From contig JBFKPQ010000054.1 of assembly GCA_041628225.1 (NCBI GenBank), forward strand, positions 1-14,158: a stretch of DNA of 14,158 nucleotides, written 5' to 3'. Within the stretch, counting starts at the first letter, position 1; the number at the start of each line of letters is the position of its first letter. Source of the stretch: JBFKPQ01 sp041628225. GTDB taxonomy: Bacteria > Actinomycetota > Acidimicrobiia > Spongiisociales > JAENVV01. Below the pieces are notes generated by a model, which worked only from the letters and a program-made list of their open reading frames with translations, made no database searches and had not been told where the DNA came from. The position numbers were made by a program, and so were the translations under genes. Shown here piece by piece: positions 1 through 6,401 of the stretch.

Positions 1-2
1 AC

Positions 3-1058
3 GCAGGTGCGGCAGTCTTCGCCAGCTCCGGGCCGCGCGCCCAGGTGGTCGCCAGGGCGGATTCAGACACGGCACCCACCGTGGTTGTCCTCGATGGTTC
101 GTTGTCGTTCGACCGGTCCGGGGGCCCACTGTCACACCGGTGGGAGATCGACGGCGACTTCGTCGGTGACAGCTCCATCATCACCGTGCCGTTCGTTGAT
201 CACCAGCCGCACGTGGTTCGGCTCATCGTCGAGGATTCCGACGGTCTCGGGGACGAGACCGAGGTGATCGTGGATCTCAACGGTGCTCCGTCTGTGACGG
301 TGGCGGCCACGCCGACGCTCGGCGTTGCGCCCTTGACGATCGTTCTCACGGCAGACGCCGACGACCCCGATGGCGACCCGGTCACCATCGAGTGGTTCGT
401 GGACGGAGCTTCGATCGGCCAACCTAGCGGGGTCACGATCACCGAGCCCGGAGTCCACCACATCGAGATCGAATACTCCGATGGAACCGTGACCCGTCGC
501 GACCGAGTCGGTACCGCGCTCGTCGGGATTGCCTTCACCGACGTGACACCGCTCTTCGAACTGGACATCGCATGGGCATCGGCGACGGGGGTCACGGTCG
601 GTTGTTCTCCGACCGAATTCTGCCCCTCTCGACCGCTGACCCGCGGTGAGGCCGCAGCCTTCCTGGCCCGCTTCCTGCGGTTGCCGGCGGGAGCCGACCG
701 CTTCGTCGACGACGACTCCACCCGGTTCGAAGCGGACATCGATGCGCTGGCTGCGGCCGGTATCACGTTGGGCTGCAACCCGCCGGTCAACGACCGATAC
801 TGCCCCGATCGGACGGTTGATCGTGCGGCATGGGCAGCCTTGCTGGTTCGGGCGCTCGGTCTGGAGCTCGGTGGGGATGCGTTCGTCGATGACGAGGACA
901 GCCGGTTCGAGGCCGAGATCAATGCGCTCGCCGCCGCAGGTATCACGCGGGGATGCAACCCGCCCATCAACGACCGTTACTGTCCCGATCGGCTGCTCAC
1001 GCGCTCCGAGGCCATGGCGATGCTCCACCGCTGGATCGTCCTTCACACCGACCGTTGA
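3..1058 (+). CDS. Secreted/surface protein with PKD-like and SLH-like repeats (5' partial)
   Basis: The frame is open from the window edge (first full codon at base 3), so the N-terminus is missing. The visible 351 residues begin with two PKD-like immunoglobulin-fold segments; the second contains DADDPDGDPVTIEWFVDG. Three SLH-like repeats follow, each starting F(T/V)D and carrying a cysteine pair. Repeats 2 and 3 share GCNPPxNDRYCPDR; repeat 1 has a shorter GCSPTEFCPSR version. SLH domains usually anchor proteins to cell-wall polymers; PKD domains are extracellular spacer or binding modules. The C-terminal position of the repeats suits an envelope-anchored exoprotein. What the missing N-terminus does cannot be told. 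The next gene, 44 bp downstream, carries the same repeat, so the two are probably related in function. The cysteine pairs imply folding outside the cytoplasm. Coding status is firm; function is inferred from domain type only. Confidence 0.85.
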   Translation, partial: AGAAVFASSGPRAQVVARADSDTAPTVVVLDGSLSFDRSGGPLSHRWEIDGDFVGDSSIITVPFVDHQPHVVRLIVEDSDGLGDETEVIVDLNGAPSVTVAATPTLGVAPLTIVLTADADDPDGDPVTIEWFVDGASIGQPSGVTITEPGVHHIEIEYSDGTVTRRDRVGTALVGIAFTDVTPLFELDIAWASATGVTVGCSPTEFCPSRPLTRGEAAAFLARFLRLPAGADRFVDDDSTRFEADIDALAAAGITLGCNPPVNDRYCPDRTVDRAAWAALLVRALGLELGGDAFVDDEDSRFEAEINALAAAGITRGCNPPINDRYCPDRLLTRSEAMAMLHRWIVLHTDR

Positions 1059-1102
1059 TCTTCGGTAGGTTCTGAACTGCCTATCAAAGAGGGGGTCAGG
1101 CA

Positions 1103-1927
1103 ATGGACAAGAAGTCCTATACCTTCACCGTCCGCGCATCTTGGGTCCGCTATGGACTCATCGCGCTGGTCACAACACTGATCGTTGCGCCGCTATCGGC
1201 GGGCGCCGCGAACCGCTTCACGGACGTTCCGGACACCAACGTGTTCCACGACGACATCACGTGGCTCGCGGATGCCGGGGTCACCTTGGGCTGTAACCCG
1301 CCGACCAACGACCGCTTCTGCCCGACCAACACGGTCACCCGGCAGACCATGGCGGCCTTCCTGAAGCGCCTGTCGGTCAACAAGGTCGTCGACGCTGCCA
1401 CGGCAGTGAACGCGGAACACGCGGACCATGCCACGGCGGCCGACACCGCGACCAACGCAACGAACGCTGACAATGCCACACTGCTCGACGGACTGACGAG
1501 CGACGCCTACCGCCCGGACGGACTAGTCGCTCTCGGTGACACCATCACCGGCGTGTATGCAGTCGGCGGAGAAACCGGCGACTGGGGTCACGTGGAGTTC
1601 GGATGGGTACTTCCATCGGCAGTGACTCCGAACTTCATCGCCAATGGTGACCCGGCTACGGCTGCCTGCCCCGGGACTGCCGCCGACCCCCAGGCCACGG
1701 CAGGCAACCTCTGCCTTTATGAGCAGGGAGTCTCAGGAGTGACGACATCGTCGTGTTTCGTATTCGCTCCGGGTCAGCCATCGAACTGCGACAAGACGAC
1801 TGATACCGGCTTCGGGCTGTGGTTCCGGAGTACATCGGCCACTGGGTATTCGTATGGGTCGTGGGCTGCGACGGCTGCCACGGCACCAGCCGCGGCGCCA
1901 GCGTCATCAGGCAGCGCGGGCGACTAG
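1103..1927 (+). CDS. Exported SLH-repeat protein with Ala/Asn/Asp-rich stalk
   Basis: This 274-residue protein starts at an ATG preceded by a strong Shine-Dalgarno stretch (AGAGGGGG, 1087-1094). Residues 1-36 form a signal peptide: charged MDKKS start, hydrophobic GLIALVTTLIVAPL core, then SAGAA. Residues 37-90 are one SLH-like repeat (FTDVPDTNVFHDDITWLADAG, then GCNPPTNDRFCPTNTVTR), matching the repeats of the gene upstream. A stalk follows with alanine every few residues (AEHADHATAADTATNATNAD) and ends in ATLLDGLTSDAY, resembling the 'ADTLDGLDSxxF' element seen in tail-fibre-like and bacterial surface proteins. The C-terminal half is unrecognised, contains four cysteines and ends in an Ala/Pro/Ser-rich tail. 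It is probably a cell-surface protein; no enzymatic motif is visible. A strong hairpin lies just downstream, so transcription likely ends here. Confidence 0.88.
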   Translation: MDKKSYTFTVRASWVRYGLIALVTTLIVAPLSAGAANRFTDVPDTNVFHDDITWLADAGVTLGCNPPTNDRFCPTNTVTRQTMAAFLKRLSVNKVVDAATAVNAEHADHATAADTATNATNADNATLLDGLTSDAYRPDGLVALGDTITGVYAVGGETGDWGHVEFGWVLPSAVTPNFIANGDPATAACPGTAADPQATAGNLCLYEQGVSGVTTSSCFVFAPGQPSNCDKTTDTGFGLWFRSTSATGYSYGSWAATAATAPAAAPASSGSAGD

Positions 1928-1955
1928 AACCCTCACCTACGCCATCAGCCACAGT

Positions 1956-1982
1956 GAGGGCGGGCCATCGCGGCCCGCCCTC
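1956..1982 (+). terminator. Strong GC hairpin, probable terminator of the SLH gene
   Basis: A perfect 11-bp stem (GAGGGCGGGCC / GGCCCGCCCTC) closes a 5-nt loop 28 bp after the stop of the SLH gene. No T-run follows, as is common for actinobacterial terminators. The segment CCCTCAC at 1930-1936 can pair with GTGAGGG at 1954-1960, so a second, mutually exclusive hairpin is possible. Termination is inferred from position and stem strength. Confidence 0.7.
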
Positions 1983-2125
1983 TGGCCTTCCGAACGCCTT
2001 CGGCTACGCTGGGGGCCGCATCGACAGGCACTGGCGACCCTCGTGGCGGCGGATGTCGGACGAGATGCAGCTGACAACCTGCTGACCATCCCCCAACCCG
2101 CCGCGGTGGGGAGAGAGGAGCACCG

Positions 2126-3004
2126 ATGGGCGACACGCCCAAGAAGGTCACTGCGCCTGCGATCCGCGCCCGCAAAGGCGGCGAGAAGATCGCCATGGTG
2201 ACCGCCTATGACACTCCGAGCGCCTCGATCGCGTCCGAAGCCGGCATCGACATCATCCTCGTCGGCGACTCCGTGGCCAACGTCATGTTGGGCTACGACC
2301 ACACGCTGGCGGTCGACGTCGACGTCATGATCCACCACACCGCCGCCGTGGCTCGCGCCAAGCCGCACAGCCTCGTGCTCGGTGACCTGCCGTGGATGAG
2401 CTATCACATCTCCACGGCCGACGCGGTGCGCAACGCCTCGCGCCTGGTGCGCGAAGGCGGAGCCGAAGCGGTCAAGCTCGAAGGCGGCGCCAATCGGGTA
2501 TCGGTCATCGAAGCGATCACAAGCGCCGAGATCCCCGTCATGGGACACATCGGGCTGACACCGCAGTCGGTCCATGCCATGGGCGGCTATCGGGTGCAGG
2601 GCCGGGCCGTCGACGCCGCCAAAGAACTCATCGCCGACGCGCATGCCATCGCCGAGGCCGGCGTCTTCGCCATGGTGCTCGAAGGGGTCCCCGAAACCGT
2701 CGCCCAACTCATCACGAAGGAAGTCGAGGTGCCGACGATCGGCATCGGTGCCGGCGTCCATTGCGACGGACAAGTGCTCGTCTGGCACGACGTGCTCGGC
2801 CTCCACGACGGCCACTACGCCAAGTTCGTTCGGAAATACGGGGATCTTCGAAACCAGGCTGTCGAAGCGCTGCGGGCGTACCGCACCGACGTGCAGAAAG
2901 CCGAGTTCCCCGGCGAAGACGAGACGTATCACATGTCCGACGAAGCGGCCGCCGCCCTGTTCGAGGAGGAGCCACGCGACCTATCCTGGCCCTTGTCCTG
3001 GTGA
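2126..3004 (+). CDS. panB: 3-methyl-2-oxobutanoate hydroxymethyltransferase
   Basis: PanB transfers a hydroxymethyl group from 5,10-methylene-tetrahydrofolate to 2-oxoisovalerate, giving ketopantoate, the committed step of pantothenate and CoA synthesis in the cytoplasm. The metal and catalytic residues of the E. coli enzyme are all found with a constant +5 offset: D48 in VGDSVAN, D87 in LGDLPW, K117 and E119 in VKLEGG, E186 in LEGVPE. The start is ATG at 2126, five bases after GAGAGGAG. At 292 residues it is longer than the E. coli protein (about 264); the extra length is mostly a C-terminal tail ending FEEEPRDLSWPLSW. The last 31 bases overlap the next gene, whose ribosome-binding site lies inside panB, suggesting translational coupling. 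TACGCT at 2005-2010 is a weak promoter candidate. No other pantothenate gene is in the window. Confidence 0.96.
   Translation: MGDTPKKVTAPAIRARKGGEKIAMVTAYDTPSASIASEAGIDIILVGDSVANVMLGYDHTLAVDVDVMIHHTAAVARAKPHSLVLGDLPWMSYHISTADAVRNASRLVREGGAEAVKLEGGANRVSVIEAITSAEIPVMGHIGLTPQSVHAMGGYRVQGRAVDAAKELIADAHAIAEAGVFAMVLEGVPETVAQLITKEVEVPTIGIGAGVHCDGQVLVWHDVLGLHDGHYAKFVRKYGDLRNQAVEALRAYRTDVQKAEFPGEDETYHMSDEAAAALFEEEPRDLSWPLSW
2964..2969 (+). promoter_or_regulatory. Perfect Shine-Dalgarno (AGGAGG) inside panB
   Basis: AGGAGG sits in the 3' end of panB, where it encodes part of the FEEE run. Four bases later is ACG, then CGA CCT ATC CTG in the frame of the DUF192 lipoprotein. It decides the likely start of that gene because no ATG, GTG or TTG is suitably placed. 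Confidence 0.6.
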
Positions 3005-3564
3005 TCGCACTGGCGGGATGTGAATCGGGCCCCTCCGGGCCCGATTCCCGCGTGACGACGACCACCCTTCCACCGGCCACGACGTCGTCCGTGCCGCCGA
3101 CCACGCCGCCGACCACACTCCGGGCCATCAACCCGACCCAGGCGCCAAGCGACAGCACAGCGCCGGCATTCGACGAAGGCGACATCACCGGATTCGAACG
3201 GCGCACCGTCACCATCGCGGGAGAGCCCCTCGAACTGGCGATCGCCGCCACCCCGACCGAGCGAAGCCGCGGACTCATGCACGTCGAAGACTTCGGTGAC
3301 TTCGACGGCATGCTGTTCTGGTGGGACGCCGACACCAGCGGCGGCTTCTGGATGAAGAACACCCTCGTGCCGCTCGACATCGCCTTCTTCGACGCCGAAG
3401 GCGCACTCGTCACGTCCTTTCGCATGGAGCCGTGCGTCACCGACCGATGCACCGTCTACCGCACCGGCCAGACCTACCGATACGCCGTCGAGCGTCCGGC
3501 GGGCGCCTTCGACGGGCTGCCGGACGGGGCCCGTCTCGACCTGACGAGCGTCGACTTGCCGTGA
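2974..3564 (+). CDS. DUF192 lipoprotein with an apparent ACG start
   Basis: Read from ACG this is a 196-residue protein. Residues 1-16 make a typical lipoprotein signal (MRPILALVLVIALAGC, lipobox LAGC). A Thr/Pro linker (TTTTLPPATTSSVPPTTPPT) follows, then a DUF192 domain (COG1430) from about residue 70 to the end, with GLMHVEDF, MLFWW, GFWMKNTLVPLDIAF and a closing G-x-A-F-D-G segment. The biochemical role of DUF192 is not established. Start choice is the odd point. The frame has no ATG, GTG or TTG between AGGAGG (2964-2969) and GTG at 3001, and the GTG leaves only six residues before the lipobox Cys. ACG at 2974, or CTG at 2986, would preserve the signal peptide. A base error or mutation of ATG to ACG is an alternative. 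Its stop overlaps the next gene's GTG by 4 bp (GTGA). Confidence 0.85.
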   Translation, partial: TRPILALVLVIALAGCESGPSGPDSRVTTTTLPPATTSSVPPTTPPTTLRAINPTQAPSDSTAPAFDEGDITGFERRTVTIAGEPLELAIAATPTERSRGLMHVEDFGDFDGMLFWWDADTSGGFWMKNTLVPLDIAFFDAEGALVTSFRMEPCVTDRCTVYRTGQTYRYAVERPAGAFDGLPDGARLDLTSVDLP

Positions 3565-4025
3565 GCGCCCGACGCGACATCGCCATGAGTACAGCCGAAG
3601 TGCTGGAGTTCTTGGAGCAAGGACGTCACCTCCAGGTCGCCACGATCGGCAAGGACGGCTGGCCGCACCTGACGACCCTCTGGTATGTGGTCGTCGACGA
3701 ACGCGTGGTCTTCCGATGCTTCTCCAAATCCCAACGCCTCGTGAACCTGACCCGCAACCCGCGGCTGACCGTGCTCGTCGAAGAAGGAGATTCGTACGAG
3801 TCGCTGCGCGGCGTGATGATCCAGGGCACCGCCGTCCTCGACAACGATCCTACGGCGGTACTCGACGCCTACTACCGGGTCACCGCCAAGTACCAGAACC
3901 GGGAGGTGGCGCGTGAGGCGGTCGAGCAGATGTTCGGGCGGTTCGTGTCCAAAAACACGGTCGTGACCGTCGACCCGCACAACGTCATCTCATGGGATCA
4001 CACCAAGCTGTCGGGCGGCTACTGA
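3561..4025 (+). CDS. Pyridoxamine 5'-phosphate oxidase-like split-barrel flavoprotein
   Basis: This 154-residue protein belongs to the PNPOx-like split beta-barrel superfamily, which binds FMN or, often in actinobacteria, coenzyme F420. Supporting features are the N-terminal helix (EVLEFLEQGRHLQVATIG), KDGWPHLTTLWYVV, the motif SKSQRLVNLTRNPRLTVLVE, and GVMIQGTAVL. Family members are cytoplasmic oxidoreductases; the substrate cannot be read from the sequence. The chosen start is GTG at 3561, giving the classic GTGA overlap with the preceding stop. ATG at 3585 is an in-frame alternative eight codons later; neither has a clear Shine-Dalgarno, so coupled translation is likely. It ends three bases before the convergent yceH-like stop. 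Confidence 0.9.
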   Translation: MSARRDIAMSTAEVLEFLEQGRHLQVATIGKDGWPHLTTLWYVVVDERVVFRCFSKSQRLVNLTRNPRLTVLVEEGDSYESLRGVMIQGTAVLDNDPTAVLDAYYRVTAKYQNREVAREAVEQMFGRFVSKNTVVTVDPHNVISWDHTKLSGGY

Positions 4026-4028
4026 TCT

Positions 4029-4664
4029 TCAGTCGAACAGGGCGCGGAGTTCGGTCACGTCCGCCTTCAAGCGCTCGACTTGCAGGCGGAGGTCGGCGAC
4101 TTCGGTCGCCAGCTCGTCCACCCGGTCAGGCGGAGATACCTCCGGATCGGGAGCCGTCGCTACGTCCCGCACCGCTCCGCCGAGGAGATGCATCCAGCGA
4201 GGCTCCTTCTGACCCGGCTCACGCTCGAGCAGTACCACGGTGGGAATGTCGGCCGACTGCATTCGGCGCAGTTCGGCATCCACTGCCTCCAACGACCCGA
4301 ACTCGCAGTACCGCTCCGTCCGCAGTCGCAGCTCACCCGATGTCTGGGGACCGCGCAACAGGAGCACCGCCAACAGCGCCACCTGCTGCGGCTCTTCGAG
4401 ATCGAGCGCGGATGCAGCCGATTCGGTGTGCTTCATGGCGCGTTCGCCGGCTCGCTTGACCGTTCGAGCCATCTCGCGATCGCGCAGCGAATTGACCGCA
4501 TCCAGAACGGTTTGCTCGTCGAACGAGACCACCGGATCACGGTTGGACGACTGATTGCAGGCCGAGACCAGCGACGATGTCGTCAAGGGGTAGTGGTCCG
4601 GAGTGGTCATCCGCTTCTCGATGAGCGCACCGAGCACCCGAGCCTCGACGGCGGTGAGTTCCAT
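4029..4664 (-). CDS. YceH/DUF480 family protein
   Basis: This 211-residue protein matches E. coli YceH along its length: LTAVEARVLGALIEKRMTTP, HYPLTTSSLVSACNQ(SS)NRDPV, LLRGPQTSGELRLRTER and EPGQKEPRWMHLL. The family folds as tandem winged-helix domains and its molecular function is not established. Residues 170-211 form an extra heptad-like tail (DELATEVADLRLQVERLKADV), a probable coiled coil. The ATG is six bases behind TAGGTT and has no Shine-Dalgarno, so the transcript is probably leaderless. It diverges from the small lipoprotein gene and converges with the split-barrel gene at a 3-base gap. Confidence 0.93.
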   Translation of the reverse strand: MELTAVEARVLGALIEKRMTTPDHYPLTTSSLVSACNQSSNRDPVVSFDEQTVLDAVNSLRDREMARTVKRAGERAMKHTESAASALDLEEPQQVALLAVLLLRGPQTSGELRLRTERYCEFGSLEAVDAELRRMQSADIPTVVLLEREPGQKEPRWMHLLGGAVRDVATAPDPEVSPPDRVDELATEVADLRLQVERLKADVTELRALFD

Positions 4665-4670
4665 GGCAGC

Positions 4671-4676
4671 AACCTA
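4671..4676 (-). promoter_or_regulatory. -10 element TAGGTT, leaderless yceH-like gene
   Basis: On the minus strand TAGGTT is followed by six bases and then the ATG at 4664. No Shine-Dalgarno lies between, and no good -35 is visible. This spacing places the transcript start at or next to the start codon. Confidence 0.5.
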
Positions 4677-4699
4677 GTGGCATTGCGCGATGAGGCCGG

Positions 4700-4705
4700 T
4701 ACGCT
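4700..4705 (+). promoter_or_regulatory. -10 element TACGCT, leaderless lipoprotein gene
   Basis: TACGCT is followed by eight bases and the ATG at 4714, with no purine-rich ribosome-binding site. It lies 24 bases from the divergent TAGGTT element of the minus-strand gene. Confidence 0.45.
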
Positions 4706-4713
4706 CTGTCCCC

Positions 4714-5160
4714 ATGCGCCGTTGGACCATCACGCTGCTCGCCGCTTCTCTCCTCCTGGCTGCGTGTGGCTCCGGCGAGCACGGCCCGTGGCTCTCGCCC
4801 AACGGCACTCGCATGGAGACCAACCAGATCTTCGAGTACGACGGTCTGCGCCGCTGCAACCATCACGACGTCGTCTTCCTCGAGTTCTTCGGCCGCAAAT
4901 TCGCCAAAGACCCGAGTGGGGTGCTCGGCCCACTCACCAACGGGGGCGGTGAGGAGCTCAGCTTCGAGATCGTCCAAGGCGTCGACGCCACGCTCGAACG
5001 GACCGGCTACGTCCACGAACGCCGCGACCAGATCACGCTGGAACCGGTGATTCGCGAAATCCTCGTTGCCGAAGAAGTGCCTGAGGACTACGTCTATATC
5101 GCCATCAACGACGAGTACACCGAGCGGTGGCCGCGCGCCGAGATCACCTGCGAGGGCTAG
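4714..5160 (+). CDS. Small lipoprotein of unknown function
   Basis: This 148-residue protein has a clear lipoprotein signal: MRRWTITLLAASLLLAAC with lipobox LAAC and lipidated Cys18. The remaining 130 residues match no family I recognise. They are acidic and contain FEYDGLRRCNHHDVVFLEFFG near the start, REILVAEEVPEDYVYIAI near the end, and a closing ITCEG, so two cysteines (in RRCNHH and ITCEG) might form an extracytoplasmic disulfide. The ATG at 4714 is preferred over an in-frame ATG at 4690 because it begins the signal peptide and sits eight bases behind TACGCT. The stop TAG shares a CTAG with the stop of the convergent TetR gene. Confidence 0.82.
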   Translation: MRRWTITLLAASLLLAACGSGEHGPWLSPNGTRMETNQIFEYDGLRRCNHHDVVFLEFFGRKFAKDPSGVLGPLTNGGGEELSFEIVQGVDATLERTGYVHERRDQITLEPVIREILVAEEVPEDYVYIAINDEYTERWPRAEITCEG

Positions 5161-5759
5161 TCGAGCAGACCCCGGCCGGCGATGACGTTCTCGGCCATGC
5201 CCGACACCATCCGCATCATGCCGAAGATCCGTTCCTCGTCGAGCCGCTCCGGATCGAGGCCGGTCATGAGTTCGACGCCGAGGAAGAGCGCCGAAATCCC
5301 GAAGGCCATGTCGGCGAATGGCACGAACGCCTCGACGGGCGACCCGGCGAAGACCTGGCGAAGTGCCTTCTCGACCATGTCGATCCACGGTCGGAACGAC
5401 TCCATGATCGCTTCGGCCATCTCCGGGTTGCCGGCGGCGCCGGCCATGAGCTGCGCCACCATCGTGATCGAGCCACGCTGGGCGTCCTCGGCGTGGAGTT
5501 CGGCTGCAACCGCCACCAGTTCACCCAGCTCCGTGATGCCCTCGATCCGCTCGCGATAGCGCTCGACTTGGGAGAGACTGGCGCGCTGAATGGTGGCGAT
5601 GAGCAGGTCGTTGACCGATCCGAAGTGATAGAAGATGAGCGCCTGGTTGAAGTCCCCGCGACTGGCGATGCCCCTGGCGCTCGCCTTGGTGATGCCGTCG
5701 TGCACGAGCGCCTTGTAGGCGGCGTCCATGATGCGGTCTTTGGTGTTGTCACTCGTCAC
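5157..5759 (-). CDS. TetR-family transcriptional regulator
   Basis: This 200-residue protein has a TetR N-terminal helix-turn-helix at about residues 5-50: DRIMDAAYKALVHDG, then ITKASARGIASRGDFNQA and LIFYHFGSVNDLL. The C-terminal region is helical and rich in methionine and hydrophobic residues, as expected for a ligand-binding and dimer domain; the ligand is unknown. The start is GTG at 5759, eight bases after AGAGAGG. The frame stays open much further upstream, but that stretch lacks coding character and overlaps the membrane-protein gene. It lies downstream of the three-helix membrane protein on the same strand, separated by a hairpin. The likely target is the palindromic half-site array at 6268-6311, controlling the membrane protein and the divergent tryptophanase; this is inference. 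Confidence 0.93.
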   Translation of the reverse strand: MTSDNTKDRIMDAAYKALVHDGITKASARGIASRGDFNQALIFYHFGSVNDLLIATIQRASLSQVERYRERIEGITELGELVAVAAELHAEDAQRGSITMVAQLMAGAAGNPEMAEAIMESFRPWIDMVEKALRQVFAGSPVEAFVPFADMAFGISALFLGVELMTGLDPERLDEERIFGMMRMVSGMAENVIAGRGLLD

Positions 5760-5795
5760 GGGCCATACCTCTCTGGGACCCGATTCTCGCACGGA

Positions 5796-5829
5796 AGAAC
5801 CCGGGGCCACACGCGCGGCCCCGGGTTCT
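5796..5829 (-). terminator. 13-bp perfect hairpin after the membrane-protein gene
   Basis: AGAACCCGGGGCC pairs perfectly with GGCCCCGGGTTCT around an 8-base loop. It lies 19 bp downstream of the stop of the minus-strand membrane protein and 36 bp upstream of the TetR start. The stem is nearly self-complementary, so it could act on either strand. It may separate or attenuate expression of the TetR gene. Confidence 0.65.
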
Positions 5830-5848
5830 GATCCGGCTCGGGTCGGAA

Positions 5849-6253
5849 TCACCCCCATGGGGTGTCCGAGCCGGGCTTGGCGAGCACCGGCACCGGAGGA
5901 GGGGTGGTGCGGCGCCGGATCCGCCAGAACACGAGCAGGTTCATGAAATGGATCACGCCGAGACTGACCAGCAGGACACCGAGCTTGTTGACCAACAGTT
6001 CGACCCCGGCCACGGCGTCGGTCGGGCGGACCTGTGACCGGAAGATGAGAAACGCATATCCCAGGTTGAGCATGTAGAAGCCCACCACCAGGAGCCGGTT
6101 GACGGCCTCGGCCAGGCCAGGCCGATCCTCGAAAACGTCTTCCAGGAAGATCGCCCCGTTGCGGAACAGCGTCCGGGCCAGCCACACCGTCAGGCCAATG
6201 GCTGCCGATCCGTACAACACGTAGACCCAGATCAGATTCGACACGATCCCCAT
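5849..6253 (-). CDS. Three-helix membrane protein of unknown function
   Basis: This 134-residue protein has three hydrophobic segments: residues 4-26 (VSNLIWVYVLYGSAAIGLTVW), 54-71 (LLVVGFYMLNLGYAFLIF) and 86-110 (LLVNKLGVLLVSLGVIHFMN and following). Between the first two lies a charged loop (FEDRPGLAEAVN). The C-terminus is RRRTTPPPVPVLAKPG, probably cytoplasmic. I do not recognise the family. ATG at 6253 follows AGGAG by only three bases; the in-frame GTG at 6244, nine bases after GAGAGG, is an equally good start. A near-consensus promoter with overlapping operator half-sites lies upstream, so the gene is probably switched by the TetR regulator. Its divergence from tryptophanase hints at a role in indole or aromatic stress or transport, which is speculation. 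Confidence 0.88.
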   Translation of the reverse strand: MGIVSNLIWVYVLYGSAAIGLTVWLARTLFRNGAIFLEDVFEDRPGLAEAVNRLLVVGFYMLNLGYAFLIFRSQVRPTDAVAGVELLVNKLGVLLVSLGVIHFMNLLVFWRIRRRTTPPPVPVLAKPGSDTPWG

Positions 6254-6267
6254 CCTCTCCTGCTCGA

Positions 6268-6311
6268 TTTGAGCACTTGGTTTGATCGTTCGCTCAAATC
6301 ATATGCTCAAA
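6268..6311. promoter_or_regulatory. Four half-site palindromic operator, likely bound by the TetR protein
   Basis: TTTGAGC (6268-6274), TTTGATC (6281-6287), GCTCAAA (6292-6298) and GCTCAAA (6305-6311) form two nested inverted pairs with the same centre (between 6289 and 6290) and a 13-bp period on each side. The outer pair is perfect; the inner pair has one mismatch. Such arrays usually bind a pair of TetR-type dimers. The site lies between the divergent membrane-protein and tryptophanase genes and covers the -10 of the former. Confidence 0.7.
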
Positions 6312-6326
6312 CTCGATGCCTGTCAA
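6298..6326 (-). promoter_or_regulatory. Near-consensus sigma-70-type promoter for the membrane protein
   Basis: On the minus strand TTGACA (6326-6321) is followed by a 17-base spacer and TATGAT (6303-6298). Transcription would start near 6291, giving a leader of about 38 nt that contains AGGAGAGG before the ATG. The two right-hand operator half-sites lie in the spacer and at the -10, so a bound repressor would block polymerase. On the plus strand TATGCT (6302-6307) could be the -10 for tryptophanase, with a poorer -35. Confidence 0.7.
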
Positions 6327-6401
6327 GACCCCCGGCAATGACGCACGGCACCGGCCACTTTGGAAGACTCGGAGCACCACCCGCGAAAGGCGATCACGCA
6401 C

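Noticed and set aside
132..1103. Long minus-strand open frame opposite the surface-protein gene
   Set aside because: It is antisense to clear PKD/SLH repeats, is rich in Arg and Asp from reversed codons, and has no recognisable domain. High GC makes such shadows common; the same holds at 1937-2932, 2712-3452, 4080-4952, 6294-7028, 7916-8647, 9925-10677, 11372-12034 and 13112-14026.
2089..2112. Riboswitch-like leader of panB
   Set aside because: Only one short stem (TCCCC..A with TGGGGA) next to the ribosome-binding site is visible; that is too little to call a regulatory RNA.
5760..6185. N-terminal extension of the TetR frame (342 residues)
   Set aside because: It overlaps the membrane-protein gene out of frame and crosses a terminator hairpin; the GTG at 5759 has a good ribosome-binding site and begins a normal TetR domain.
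6303..6341. TnaC-like leader peptide before tryptophanase
   Set aside because: The 12-codon frame MLKLDACQDPRQ has no Trp, no ribosome-binding site, and its ATG lies within a promoter-like hexamer.
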